Positions 48,342 to 60,743 of a stretch of DNA of 64,000 nt are shown in pieces (position 1 is the stretch's first letter; the number at the start of each line of letters is the position of its first letter). Where the stretch lies: positions 408,776 to 472,775 of the forward strand of contig NW_006768825.1 in the NCBI RefSeq assembly GCF_000204055.1, given 5' to 3'. The stretch is from Melampsora larici-populina 98AG31 (lineage: Eukaryota > Basidiomycota > Pucciniomycetes > Pucciniales > Melampsoraceae). Position numbers and translations under genes: made by a program. Below the pieces are notes generated by a model. That model saw only the letters and a list, made by a program, of their open reading frames with translations. It made no database searches and was not told the DNA's origin.

Positions 48342-50545
48342 TCATGGTACTTTTAAATTTCGTTTTCGTTTTTTATTAAGTTTTCCTTTTTGATGATGAT
48401 GACCCAAAGCTACATTCTGTTCACATTTCTTACATACCCAACAATCTGATTCACCTGGTTCTTCTGTTAATCCTGCACAATCCATATGAAACTACAAATC
48501 CAATCCAAAATCAATCCAAAATAATCAGTCAACTTCTCTTTAAATTATCATCTTGAAGTCAAGATTATCTTTCGATGACTTAAAACGAATTTTCATCGTA
48601 ACAATAAAAAGTTCAACTAACCCATTCTCCTCCATCACATTTCTCATTATCACATGCAATCATGATTCCATAGGATACTTTGTTACAATAGCAATACGGT
48701 TTTTCTTCTTCGGCCAGACTTGATAATTCTCCATCTAACATCACATTCGAATTCTGCGAATCTTCTTGAACCTTTTTACGATTTGATATACTAGGAGTCC
48801 TTGTTCTCTTTTCAATCGAAGCGCTTACTGATCTACGTTCTCTCAGGACCGGACTACTTCTTCTCATATCTACCGTTGTCTGTTCTGGATGGATCTGAGG
48901 AACAAAAAGGGTCGGACTACCTTGGGTTTGTCGACTAGGGCTAGGAACTCGAGTGTTTGTCATTGAAGGTGACATCGATAAGGTTTCGGGTCTATAGGGT
49001 CCAGCGGAGGGTTGTGGATCTGCAAAGATCCCGGTAAGCTTGATGATAGATGGTTTTCGAGGACTAAGATTTGATAAGGTCTGAAGACGAGGTGAATGTC
49101 GATCGGATTTTCTAACTCCGTCAGGCACCAGATCTGAGGAAGAGGCTTCAGGTGCGCCAATACTGTAGCCATTCATGGAGGTAGATGTATCAGGTAGGTC
49201 GGTTGTTTGGATATCTTGAGGTTTGGAAACCAGGAATGATAGTCGAGGGGATTTAGTAGAAAGTGATCTAAGGTTTTTGATCAGCTTGTTCGACTTCTTC
49301 CTTTTGTTCGGCTTAGACGGTGCTTTGACTTGGCCAACAGAGGCTTCAGCTTCATTGACAATTGGGGATGGTTCGGGTCCGAGGGCAGGTTGCTCATTCT
49401 GAGAGAGAGTTGGAAGGTCGGTCGGATTGATAGATTGATCACCTTGGTCACTCTTCTCTCCAGTTTGATCTTGATCTTCTAGATCTGGATATTTATCGAG
49501 TTCAGCATCGATTCGTCGGAGATGTCGATCAAGGCCTTCATAAACTTTTTCTGCGAGATCGAGTTTATCTCGAGATAGTTTTTGAACTTTTGAAATCTTA
49601 TTAGCAAGTTCACTCCATAGAGAATATACAAATTCGGCTGGAAGTTGAGTCGATTCTTCAGTAAGATGTGAAGGTGCTGTACCGGGAACTGAGAAGCATC
49701 AGTGAGCATATCAGGTTTATTGTGTAAGGTGAGTATATTGGCACACCTGAAGGTCCCTCAACTTCATTGTTTTCTGGCTTTGAAAGATGGTTGATGGTTT
49801 GCGCAACTTGAAGGTATTCATATAAATCCTCGTGAATTTCTTCTGAACATTCTATCAGTATGAACAAGAAAGTTGATCAGATACTAAACAGACAAGAAGA
49901 TCATGTCGAAATTTTGGTCCTTACCTTCCACATTGACATCCATCTCACGAATCAAGGTAAAGTTTCTATCCAATTCCAAAGGGAGTTCTTCGACAACTAG
50001 TCCGAGAAAAGGACAACATGAAGTTTTTCAGCTTCTTTTCGTCCTTTGGATTCGATCTTGATTCAGATTTGAGAGGTATACTGCTTACTATCATAATATC
50101 TGAAATCCAAAGTCAAGTTGAGATACGAAAATCAAATATAAATTTCAGCTTGAACAATCTGTAATGAATTACTGAGCCCTCACTCCTCTTGTATCTCCGC
50201 GAATAGTTTTTCTCTTGCCAGTTCTTCTTTTTGAATCTCAGGCGATACTTCATCAACATCTTCCTTCAATTCGACCTCTTCCTCCGCCACTTCTTTCACC
50301 ACCTCCATCGATTCAGTAACTTTTGATTTCTTCGTCTTTGAAGCAGGTCTCCCTGTTTTAACCGGTCGTTTAGAGTTACGAGGATTCGTTTTTGGTTCCG
50401 ATTCATCTGAAAGTCTCTTCTTTCGTTGTGGAGCAACAATTCTGGGTTGTTTGGCTGCTCGTCCAACATTGGAAGCTGGTCCAGGTGATGCTGTCGCGTT
50501 CTTTGGACCTTCCTCTTCTAAGTCGCCTCTCTTCTTACGTCCCAT
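48342..50545 (-). CDS. ING-family PHD-finger chromatin protein
   Basis: Inhibitor-of-growth family: subunits of histone acetyltransferase or deacetylase complexes that read H3K4 methylation (yeast Yng1, Yng2, Pho23). Six exons: 50545-50184, 50099-50089 (11 nt), 49996-49925, 49851-49747, 49688-48622, 48491-48342, giving 588 aa in frame. Exon 1 is basic and disordered. The ING helices follow ([59 protein letters not shown]). A long disordered stretch leads to the PHD finger at about 516-563 ([38 protein letters not shown]), split by the last intron after Trp. The aromatic and Asp residues for methyl-lysine binding (Tyr, Met, Asp, Trp) are in place. The basic tail ends LKVP. Which complex it serves cannot be told from sequence. 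Confidence 0.93.
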
Positions 50546-50849
50546 GGCCAGGAATATTTGAGATGAGTTCGTTTTGTGGACTTCGCGTGATGATCTATCA
50601 ACTTGATGGTTGTGAGTCGATGAAGACTACAGGGACAACTCAGCGACTCGATAGCTTCACAGTTGACTGACTTGTGAAGTGTCAGCTAGATGTCAACTAC
50701 ACAACACACTTCCTTAAACCAGAGATATCACACGACAAAGGAATTCGATGGTGAGAATGACCCAGGCGTGACATAAGCTGAACAGGTGGCCTTGAAATAC
50801 TTTGAAAGTTGAGCAAAGTCGGATTCAAGAAGACTGAGCAAATTCAAAG
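50546..50849. promoter_or_regulatory. Shared divergent promoter of ING and frataxin
   Basis: The two start codons point away from each other across 304 bp, so both promoters must lie here or overlap the neighbouring 5' UTRs. No clear TATA box; TGACTTGTGAAG-like and CACACGACAAAG motifs were seen but not assigned. Confidence 0.5.
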
Positions 50850-51819
50850 ATGACTCAAGTCTCATTAATGATGAGAAATTCAATTTCTACTGGTCTCAAA
50901 AGATATCAGCATCAACTCATGCCTATCTCAACTAGAGGCGTTAACTCGAGTCACTCGTTTTGTAATTCTGGCGTAATCAAAAAAATCAATTCAATTGCAA
51001 TCCCTAATCGATACCATCAAATCAGGACTCTCTTCAATCAGTCAAGAAACATCAGTTCAGATGCATCCTCAACAAGTGACTCGAAAGCCTTAAAGGAGTC
51101 GAAACTACATACCATCTCGTATGTCTCCCTCAAAGCCCAAAGAGCTGCCATCATCTTTCAGCAGACCCAATCTTATTGAAGTTTTTTATTGGCGGCCGGG
51201 GTTTATCGATCGGTATCTTATCAGAGAATTAAATATCCAAGAATACCATCAAATTTCTGACGAAACATTGCATCAACTCACCGAATCTCTAGAAGCACTG
51301 ATTGAATCTGGACATCCAAAAGTAGAAGGTTGGGATCTTGATTTTTCAGTGAGTGAAAATCATTACTTATAAGTCTTTGTGAAAACCTTTGAAGCACAAA
51401 TAAAAACCATCCAAGAGAAGGGGCCCAAATTGGAATTTTGTTTTTTTATAAAACAGATTTGAACTGACTATTAGTCTTCAACTTGTGGAAAGAGTGGAGT
51501 TTTAACCTTCTCAATGGGAGAGGCAGGAACTTATGTAATAAACAAACAACCACCAAGTAAACAAATTTGGTTCTCTTCACCAATCTCGTTAGTCCTTTGC
51601 TCCCAATGTCCTGATTTTTGCTCATATTTTATGCTGATCATAATTATCTTATCGTATAGTGGTCCTAAAAGGTTTGATTATGATAGAGAATTGAAGATTT
51701 GGTTTTATGCTAGAGATGATGGTCGTATGATGGATTTAATTCGTGATGAAATATCAAACGCGTTGGGTGATGATCATTTTGTAAAGATATTGGATCATCG
51801 TCCCAAAGACGAGAAATGA
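50850..51819 (+). CDS. YFH1: Frataxin, mitochondrial iron-sulfur assembly protein
   Basis: Frataxin stimulates iron-sulfur cluster assembly on the scaffold in the mitochondrial matrix. Four exons: 50850-51118, 51225-51348, 51493-51587, 51660-51819, giving 215 aa. Exon 1 is a Ser/Asn/Arg-rich mitochondrial targeting sequence. The folded domain starts EYHQISDETLHQLTESLEAL with the acidic helix 1 ridge, continues with GWDLDFS, SGVLTFSMGEAGTYVINKQP, and the very conserved PSKQIWFSSPISGPKRFDYD, and ends with a helix (MMDLIRDEISNAL). The acceptor of exon 3 (TGGAAAG) is weak but the junction restores the family sequence. Confidence 0.95.
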
Positions 51820-52168
51820 TGAGATAGGTCAGGCTGTGGTTTCAAGAGAGGATTGTAAGATTCGTGTGCTATCATGGCTCTAATGGTCAGTAAGCTTGAT
51901 GTATTGAAACAATATTATGCGTGTTCATTCAATGGTTCCATCGTATTCGTAGCAACGGAAAAACTATGCAAATCGAGAGAACTGCCTTGATTGGCAGAAG
52001 TTTTTGGGATGGCTCTACTGGAAGAGGGTCTTCACAGGATGGACACAGGACTTTGTCGTCAGTGTCAGAAAAAAGAGGCATGATGCTGCTGTTGTCAGAA
52101 TCAGAATCTTCTTGATGGTGAGAGGATTGTGTGTGTAGAAGCCTTGATAGATTTGACAGTTGTTGACG
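51820..52168. other. Frataxin 3' region
   Basis: Probable 3' UTR of frataxin followed by the edge of the transposon remnant. No gene is seen. Confidence 0.4.
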
Positions 52169-54680
52169 TCACAGTTTCATTTGATGTCTTGATGTTTGAT
52201 TCAAAACAGCAAGTGAAGTTGCCTTTGCTGGTTCCTTCACAGTGGTTGAGGTTAAAGATTCAATAGATGTGACTTCATTTTCAATGACTCTTTGAACGCA
52301 ACAATTGAAGCAATGACCCGGCTCCCTGCATGTGGTACACTTACAAGGGATTTGCACAGGCTTGCTTGGTTGAGATACCAGTTTGGTTGGTTGAGAAATT
52401 GAGAGAGCTTTGGTTAGTTGAGAAACAATTTGAGTGACCAGCTTGGTTGTTTGAAAATTGCTTCTTGAGCAACTGAGACAGCCTTGGGCGATTGTGTTTC
52501 CTTATTCTTTCTTCCTTGAACAGTGCTGGCTTGAGCAACAGGAACAGAGAAAGTTTGTTGCAATCACTGGGATTGGATTCTGGAGCACTATCCAAGACAT
52601 CTATATCTAAATGAGGGAGTCACATGGGGAGTGTGTCCTGACAATGGCTGGTTCATGACAATAGCCACATTTCGAAGGACAAGACTCTTTGTTTTCTTGG
52701 ACTACATAACTGATGCTTTATTTCCATTGGTGTTTCTGACTAGGGCAACCATGATTATGAGCTTTCATCACATTGTCTTGAATCAGAATCACAGAATGGT
52801 TCCCTGTTTTGAGTGTGGCAAGCTCTTCATGAAACTTGTGCAGTGAATAATCTGGAAGTTTGATAAGGTGGTTGAGATTTGATTGGACTGCTAGCTGTAA
52901 CCCTTGATGACTAGCTGGAGCAATTTCCAGAGTCATATGCAATTGTTGCTTGGCCAGTCAAGGTGAGGTGCAATTGGATTGTGTCAAAGCATGTGTGATC
53001 TCATGAGAACAGGGCAATCCCCATGTGCCACAAAATGACTTGCTTCACTCCCTATCCAAAGACTTGGGATAAGCTGGTACTGACCCTTGATCTTTGGTGT
53101 GCATAGTGTGTAACAACTTTATTCATTTCTTGGAAACATTCAGGTTGGCCATGTAACTTCTTTTGATTCTTGATTCCATTTGAAATAAATATCTCATTTT
53201 ATTTAGAATCTTCAGCTTGCTTGAATGTATTGAAACAGGAGATAAAATAATTGTTACTCACCTCTAAAAATTTCTTCAGTCAATGGTGGCTGCCCTCAAC
53301 TCAAGAGGTTGATGAGCAAAATTTGGTGTATGAGAGGTTAAATTTGATACAGCAACAAAATTCTTGCTTTCAGGAAGCCAATCTCTCTCATGATAACCCA
53401 AGATCTGGTGATGCCAAGCACTGACTTCAACAGCTTCCAGGTTTTTGTTGTATTTTGGACAAGTTGTGCTTTGCAAGAAATAATTCCAGAGCTTCATGAA
53501 GCCAATCAGTTGAGGACCTGTGAACTTGCTCTTGCAATTCTTGCCAATGTTGTGATTGATCAATATGTGTGTTGCACTGGGAAACACCTTACCATTTGTG
53601 TTGTACAGAGTAAGGTCTGGATTGTTACAGGGACTCAGGAGGTTTGTGGAATTGACAACCTGATTTTGTTTGTATGGTGAGTCAAAGATGACCTATTCCT
53701 GTTGCTTTGACCTTGATTGGCGCTAGTAGGATCCTTTCAAACTTAATTTGTGCTAGTAGAAGGACCTTTAGTGGAGGTTGTAGTTGTAGGAATGGTTTGC
53801 AGTGGATCTGACCTGGTGTCTTCCATTTTGCCTTCAAATACCAGTCTACCAACTTTAGTTGTTCCAAAGGCCCCATGTATGGATCCTGAACCTCACTATG
53901 CACATGAACCATAGAGCCACCATGAACATTATGTGGGTGTTAGTTGTACCAACAATATGATGGAGGGGGAGATTGAACCAATTTGTCTTGTGGGTGAACT
54001 CAATGCCTATGACTGTGGGAAATTGACAAGCCACATAGTTCAATACCTCTAGAACTGGCCATGAAAGGTGACTGGAGGGTACATTCACCTGAGGTAGTAA
54101 TGTGGTAAGCCCACTTTGCTTTGGAAATCAAGTGGAATGATGCTTGAATGGGTGTCTGGCCTTTCAGCCACATAGTTTTCTGTCAATATTGGGCATTTTA
54201 GATGTCACAAAATTGGTGCCTGAACCAGAAGGGAAATCTATCAGTCCTCTAATCTGCCCTCCACAACAGCCAGCAAATGAGAGAAGACCATTTTGGTCCA
54301 AGAAACTGTGGGAGGTCTGTTAATTTTTTTTAAAGACTTTGGGTTTAGTTGAAAGGATTGTAGTTGTGTTTATGTTTAGTAGGGTTTTGGATGTCCTGTT
54401 GCACAACCCATTGACAAGCTCTCTGGTATGTATTGAGGGAGATGTCAAAGGTACACAGCATCATTTTTGTTAAGCTTTTGCAAAGCTTTGCCATAGAGTT
54501 GACTGCTTGTCCACAGCTGCACCTGAAGTATATGCAGTACTTTTGGCTGTAATCACTCTTGTGGCTCTTGATGACAGTACCATAGCCTTGATCCCAAGCT
54601 ACTGCGTTCATATACATCCCTCTGCTTTCCATTTCTGCAAACCGCTTTTCAAAGTTGGGAGATTCCATGAGATGGATCAG
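52169..54680 (-). pseudogene. Decayed Mutator-like (MULE) transposase
   Basis: Minus-strand fragments in different frames line up in the order of a MULE transposase. At 54668-54345 there is a FAR1/WRKY-type zinc finger (GYGTVIKSHKSDYSQKYC, CSCG ... HKHNYNP). At 54088-53855 comes the start of the catalytic core (EFTHKTNWFNLPLHHIVGTT), continued in another frame at 53912-53830 (MVHVHSEVQDPYMGPLEQLK). At 53587-53276 is the FPSATHILINHNIGKN block. At 52357-52169 is a zinc knuckle (CKCTTCREPGHCFNCC). Stops and frameshifts separate all of them, so the gene is dead. No flanking inverted repeats were identified. Confidence 0.68.
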
Positions 54681-56277
54681 GATACGTTGTTATGAGCAAG
54701 TATTCACCAACTTTGGCTCAAAGGGAAGAGAAAACTACAAAACTACATACCTATAGGGGCCAATCTTTATCCCCTTGAGCTTGAAGATCACCAAGCCAAT
54801 GCTGGCTTGCAGCATTGCGCAGTGCTGCAAACCATGATTTGAGAAGCCCAGTGCTGCAAACCATGATTTGAGAAGCCCAGTGAAAATCAAGCTCACTTTA
54901 GCTTGGTAGCTCTCAGAGCAGGTTGAAAAGTTTTCTCAGCAAAAAAATGGCTGAAAGTGGTGCTTTTCTGAAGCAGATCTTTGCAGTGCTGCAGGCAAAA
55001 AGGAAGCTGTATTTTTCAAAACTGAATGGAATTGACTGAAACTTCCTTATTCTTCTTTATTACATTTTTTTTGTTACAATTCTTTTCTTTTATACTTGGG
55101 GTTAGATTTCTGATGAGCTCTTGAGCTAGGCCTAGCTTTGAAATATATCTGTGGTTCTAGATACACTGTTGGTGTTTTGCCATCTTGAGATCTGGCCATT
55201 TTGATTCTCTTAGTGTTGTTTTCACCCAGTGGAAATTCCACTTAATTACTACACATGGCTCAGTTTTTTGAGCAAAAGAATTATCACTTATTGAGAATTC
55301 TATTACATCTCTCATTTAATTGAAATGTTCATAAAGTTGACAAGTCAAAGACTTCAATGTCTGAGGGACAAGTTTACATTAGGTATATTTTCTGTACTAT
55401 TTCCACAGATAACCAATCTTGTGGTCATGGGACTGATATGATATGATCAACATAACAGTGATTTTTATTATATTTTTCAACTTCATTAAAAACTGGCTTA
55501 ATCAAGGGGAACAAGAAGACAATAAAGGAGATTCCAAGGGCTTTCAAAGAATTTGATTCACTTTATATATGTTTGTCAGGCCATACATGTTCAGGTGATA
55601 TATGTTGACTAAAGACCTATTCCAATCTCCCTCCTGAGGTGGTCTTGGGTCATCCTTGAGCATGTAAAACCTAGTTGGAAGTCATGACCAAGGAGAATTT
55701 AATGATAAGAAGCAGCATGTAAATCAATTCAAAACAGGTCCAATTTAACTGATTGTCAGTGCAGCAAGCTCACAAGTGTCAAATTAATGACTTCAATAAC
55801 CTCTACCTGAATACAATGAAAGGATATGAACAGACAAACTCACCACAAAGATGTGGTCAAAATGCCCATTACTTCTAACTCCCAAAACTTAAAGTCCAGC
55901 CTTGTGATTGTAAAGTCTCAGTACAAGTCCTGGTGGTAGTGTGGAATGACTTGGATTGTCAGGATTGGGTTGAGTTTGTTGCCTCAAGGTGCCAAGCACT
56001 TAGAAAATATATAAGCATGGGCCAGGGTTATTTGCAAATTCAATGCTGTGGTGTGAAATGTAATGCCACAGAAAATAGCCTCCAGAGTTAGAAGCCAACC
56101 TTTGATTTAGATAGGTCTGTTACATTGAAGTATCTCAGAAAGCCTCAGTGCTAGAGAATTGAACCTTTGTGTAGCTGAAGCCCTTATCTCAAAATTCACC
56201 ATGCCTCACCATGCCCATTACTGTAGAGTGTGATTTAAGTGTCAACAAAATGTAGTTTGTTTTGTTGTTGTATGTAA
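54681..56277. other. Repeat-rich intergenic region
   Basis: Possibly the rest of the MULE or other decayed elements; no gene is seen. At 54820-54877 a 29 bp unit (CAGTGCTGCAAACCATGATT...) is duplicated exactly in tandem. The rest is AT-rich with no recognisable motif. Confidence 0.4.
54820..54877. repeat. Exact tandem duplication of a 29 bp unit
   Basis: Two adjacent identical copies starting CAGTGCTGCAAACCATGATT and ending GAGAAGCC. Probably a recent slippage or repair event. Confidence 0.85.
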
Positions 56278-57166
56278 GGGTACGTTTGGTTGCGATTACA
56301 AATTGTAAACTCCGTTTGACCCCAGGTACATTGCCCCGGGGCAAATGAGTTTATTGTTCAAATTGATTTTTCATCAACTAAACTCCGTTTAGGGTACATT
56401 GAAGAAAATCACGTTTGGTTGAAAATCCCAACCAGACGTATCTATATGTAGTCACATCTCTTTGAAGGTTTCTCAGCTCAGCTCACCTCGCTTCACATTC
56501 TACCACTTCGCATCTACCCATATGGATATCCTCTGGGGATGTCCGATACAAGCAATGATCATATGATACGACCTTTGTCCCCATCCGACAATCTTTTGCC
56601 CAAACACGCTCGCGATAACAGAAACATGTCCCACCCAATTCAACACTCTCCACCACTTCCTATTTATCTCATCTTTCAAGAGTGATTTGTTTTGAGATTT
56701 TTTGAAGTTCAACAATTGATTGAGATTGATAGAATGAAGTTGAATGATTGGTTGGTTTTGAAAAATTGATTTAAAATTGACCGATTGATAGAAATTGCAA
56801 AATTGACTGGAAATTGAACGATCGATAACTCGTTCCTTCAATCAAAATTGGTTTTCAAGATTTCATTTGTACAATCACAATAGATAACTTTTTACACAGA
56901 AAGCAAAGAGTAGAAGCAAAGATTGGCTTATGAGTCTTGAGTATGATGGCGTAGTGTTGAAGATGTTGATTGAGTCAAAGAACCAGCATCTTATGAAGTG
57001 AATACATATTGGATCGATTGAGGAGGGTTGAAGTCTTTCGAGATGGAATTTTGTGGAGTACAAAAGGGAGTTTATTGCACGGATAAACTCCCTTTTGGCG
57101 TTTATCCAAAGTCCCGTTTTAAACTCCTTTTGGGACGGGGAAGGAGTTTATTTCTGGGTACCATAA

Positions 57167-58938
57167 GAGCATCCACAGTGGTGGGCTCCAAATCGGGGCT
57201 ATCGCCAAATTTGGTGACTGAGCCCCAATTTTTTGGTGCAATGGCAGTCCCCATTGCCAAATTTTTTTGTAGCCGGCTTCAAATTTCGAGCTTTGGGCTA
57301 CATATTTGGCAACAAAAAGCCGGGCTCCAAATTCCCGCACTTGTTCAATCCCATACCTCACACATGTAAGCCCACGCGTACCGATCTCAAAGTGTGTGTA
57401 AACACATACACCACAAGGACACTTGGATGTCCACCGGGTGTCCGATTTTTCTTGGTGGGGGACGGACCTCCCCCCACAGCACACCGAGAAATGTCCGTCG
57501 GACTCCGACGTTCAGACGCCTGAGCAGAGCCCATCGGGCTGCCCAGCACGCGCGAATCAACATTTATCTGACATCTCTCGAGGTTTGTTGGGAGGGCGAA
57601 CACAGCACTGATTCCAAGAAGACCCCTTTCTGCTACCCATTGGACATCCTGGCTGCTAACCACCGACAGAACTTTGAATCCATTTTGGATAGATATCCAG
57701 GTTGTTTTGGAGATCACTTGTTTCAATGTCGATTTGATTGATAACGGTAAATTACTTATCAAGCATTGTTATAATGAGAACCATGTGTGGCTTGGAGGAG
57801 ACAAGATTGATGAAATGATAAAAAAATGAGAGGATGAAACAATGAAATTATGAAACAATAAGATGATAAAAAAGATAAGATGACAAAAATGATACAACGA
57901 TCGAACGATCAAACAATCAAACGATCAAACGATACAGCGATCTACTATAAAAACGATCCATCAGTAAAAATGATACAACGACAGAACCGATAAAAACGGT
58001 CTAACGATGATGCAACAACATCAACGATGAAAACAATGAGAATGATAAGAACAATAAGCACGATAATGACCAAAGTGAGATGGGTGTGATGATGAAGAAA
58101 GAGAAATTCACGAGTCGATACAAGCCATGCAGCACAAGGAGCTAAAGGAAGGGTTATCAAGCTTACGGGTCCGAGTCCAGAAACAAGGTTGGGCACTTCA
58201 AGGTCAGGCTCTGTTGATTTGCTTTGTGAAAGCCTGATACATGTCAAGATCAAAGGGACAAAGGAGGATTAGGATGTTTTGTACATACCTCAGATGGTCA
58301 AGAGAAGGGGGAGTATACGAGGAGAACAGTTTACGGAGAATAGAGGAAAGAGATGAATGAGTTGAACGGGATGAAAGTGGAAGGGAGATATGTAAGAACG
58401 AAACTTTTAAAGTGTCAAATTCATCACATGACGATGATGTCATGTGAAACCTTTGACCAAATCAATCTTCAATTTAGCTGTCCTTGCCTAATTGAGGTTT
58501 TTGGTGTGGTGCTCATTGGACACCCAGCCTTGAGAATACTGGTGGCTGTCCTACCTCCATCATATGGACGACTGATCTTGGATCGCGAGTGGTTGTCCGC
58601 AGTGTGCTGGAAGGGTGCCCACTTGATTGGGCATCCGTAGGTCTTCCAAGCACAGGGTGCTTGCACGTCATTCTGGCTAGGACGACATCAGTGCATCTTC
58701 AGGATGCGGTGCGGATATATATGCGCTCAGACGTCTAGCCAGCGCCCTGTTAGTGGACGTCGGGTCGTGTCTCCAATCTCGGACATGCCCGACGCCCTGA
58801 CACAAATAAGTGTCTTTGTGGTGTAGAATCTACACTTTTGAAGTCCGAACGACTGCATCCGGATTGATTTGGGGCCCCACCAAATTTGAATTCGCTCGAT
58901 TTGGAGCCCCGATTTGGAGCCCACCACTGTGGATGCTC
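57167..58938. mobile_element. Inner 1.77 kb inverted-repeat element, TAA-flanked
   Basis: A perfect 34 bp inverted repeat begins GAGCATCCACAGTGGTGGGC at 57167 and ends in its reverse complement at 58938. TAA flanks both sides (57164-57166, 58939-58941), again a PIF/Harbinger-like target. It has GC-rich ends and an AT-rich middle with simple repeats. Short frames on both strands (for example 57762-57358, minus) show no transposase motif, so it is likely non-autonomous. It is inserted inside the outer element. Confidence 0.82.
57880..58060. repeat. Degenerate AACGATCA simple repeat
   Basis: Many imperfect copies of ACGATCAAAC, ATGATACAACG and GATAAAAACG in the middle of the inner inverted-repeat element. 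Confidence 0.75.
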
Positions 58939-59114
58939 TAAGTGGTCCCAAACGTCTTTTTTTCAAAATAATCGCTATTATTCAAAATAATCGCCGAAAA
59001 TAATCGCTACCAAACGTACCCTAAGTCCAGGGTCGGATTTCGGTACTTTTGGTTGACATGTTGCAGAAGCTCACGATACTGAAAATTATAAATTTTTGAA
59101 TTTCTCCAATTGAA

Positions 59115-60326
59115 ATGAATTCCGAAAACTATCTTCAACTTCTTAACCAAATCCAATCCTATCAAACTTCATTCTCATTCAATCCCAACACCACAAGCAC
59201 AAATCCACCACCAAACTATTCATACGATGAAATCCCATTTGAATTGGTCACCAATCAGTCTCAAGAAAGAAATCAAGAATCAGAACAAAGTTTTAAATGG
59301 ATTGAAGTTTGGGTAATTGATTGTGAAGAAAAACAAATGATATCTAAATTATTTGAATTTATAAAATCATTAAACTTTAATAAAATCGAATCAATAAATC
59401 ATTTAAAATCAATCAAACCATTCCCAAAAGAATGTAAGTCAAACATTCGCCTCATACAACAAGGAACAATGAAGTTGACGAGACTAATGGATTTTTTGTT
59501 TTTTCTAGGTAATCGTAAAGGTTCAACCATTTTAATTTGTCCAACGAGTTTGATTTCATACCAAGAACTAACTTCAAAACTTCAAACTCAAATCACACTA
59601 ATCCCATTAATTTCAAGTTCAACACCATATAGAATAAAAGTACCATATCAATTATCAAAAGACATGACCAAATCAATCGAATGGTCAACCAATATCTGGC
59701 CCCTAGAATTGAATAAACCGAAACCCAAAACAGCCGAAGAGATCAACGAACCCATGTTCAACAAACTTTGGAGTCCATTCGAAATCCAATGGATCTTGAC
59801 CCAATTTCTTTCAGTCCTAAACTCAGCCTACGAGTCTTTCAAGAACGACCAAGAACTAGGTGTAGGAGTCTTAGTCACAAACCAATCATTAGAATCCATC
59901 CAAAAAGAAGGAGACATCGAACCTAATCTATCAAATGCAATAGACAAACGAAACTCTAGCTGTAATCCACTTTCTCATTCATTCCTAAACTTAATCACAA
60001 ACGTATCAATTCAAGACCAAACCAATTCTCGTCCGTTTATCAAAAAAGAAACCCAAAGAGTAAGAATCGAAGAAGAAGTAGAAGAAGAAAGACCATACTT
60101 ATTAACCAATTTAGTAGTCTTTGGTACACATGAACCTTGTTTGTGTTGTTCGATGGCTTTGTTACATTCAAGAATTCATCATTTGTTTTATTTACTTCCG
60201 GTTCATGGATCAGGTGGATGTGGTTCTTTATGGAATTTTAATAACTTGAATGGTTTGAATCATAAATTCTTTGTTTGGAAACTGAAATTAAATTTCAATA
60301 TTCCTTTAATCGAATTCGATCCTTGA
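59115..60326 (+). CDS. TAD3: tRNA-specific adenosine deaminase subunit TAD3/ADAT3
   Basis: Non-catalytic subunit of the TAD2-TAD3 heterodimer that makes inosine at the wobble position of tRNA. Two exons, 59115-59433 and 59509-60326, join in frame to give 378 aa; the unspliced reading would insert about 25 residues not in the family. The C-terminal deaminase domain shows the zinc-ligand segment PLSHSF (about residues 267-272), where the catalytic HAE of active deaminases is replaced, as expected for TAD3, and EPCLCCSMALLHSR plus GSGGCGSLWNFNNLNGLNHK. The N-terminal half is the TAD3-specific tRNA-binding region. It sits right after the nested transposons, with under 100 bp between. Confidence 0.95.
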   Translation: MNSENYLQLLNQIQSYQTSFSFNPNTTSTNPPPNYSYDEIPFELVTNQSQERNQESEQSFKWIEVWVIDCEEKQMISKLFEFIKSLNFNKIESINHLKSIKPFPKECKSNIRLIQQGTMKLTRLMDFLFFLGNRKGSTILICPTSLISYQELTSKLQTQITLIPLISSSTPYRIKVPYQLSKDMTKSIEWSTNIWPLELNKPKPKTAEEINEPMFNKLWSPFEIQWILTQFLSVLNSAYESFKNDQELGVGVLVTNQSLESIQKEGDIEPNLSNAIDKRNSSCNPLSHSFLNLITNVSIQDQTNSRPFIKKETQRVRIEEEVEEERPYLLTNLVVFGTHEPCLCCSMALLHSRIHHLFYLLPVHGSGGCGSLWNFNNLNGLNHKFFVWKLKLNFNIPLIEFDP

Positions 60327-60743
60327 AACTTTTCATCGATATTCTTGGTTTTGTTTTTCATTTTTCGAGATTTCTTGTATTTACTTAAATGAGTTTAGGA
60401 TTTCTGTTTTTTCATTACCATTATTGGAGTATGAAAGGTATAGATTCTTTTGATTATAGGAATGTAAAGTCTTTTTTCAAATTGGAAAGTTAATTCATTT
60501 GATAAATAGAAACATCACAATATCACTTCTAAAACGATTCTTTCTAATTTGCATGAATACCAAGAAGAAAGTATGAACTGTAATTCAAACCCCCATAGTA
60601 TCGATCCATTTTCTACAAGTTCTTTAATTTCAAAACTCCATGTTCATTGAAACAAAACTCCCCATCGACTTCAAAGAAAAAGAAATCATAGTTTTTGAAT
60701 AAAAGGTGAAAAATGAAAAAAGATAGAGATAGACATCTAAGAT
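60327..60743. other. Convergent 3' ends of TAD3 and Sec61 beta
   Basis: AT-rich sequence between two genes transcribed toward each other, holding both 3' UTRs. No gene is seen. Confidence 0.5.

Larger units (their letters stand above)
56278..59021. mobile_element. Outer inverted-repeat element, TAA-flanked
   Basis: Ends are inverted copies of GGGTACGTTTGGT.GCGATT (20 of 21 positions match). TAA lies directly outside both ends (56275-56277, 59022-59024), the 3 bp target type of PIF/Harbinger elements. A second element is inserted at 57167-58938. Removing that, the outer element is about 970 bp, with no transposase seen. The interior has further GTTTATT/AAACTCC inverted pieces at 57060-57155. 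Confidence 0.72.

Noticed and set aside
57358..57762. 134-codon minus-strand frame
   Set aside because: It lies wholly within the inner inverted-repeat element, shows no transposase motif and overlaps equal-length frames on the other strand, as expected of GC-rich non-coding sequence.
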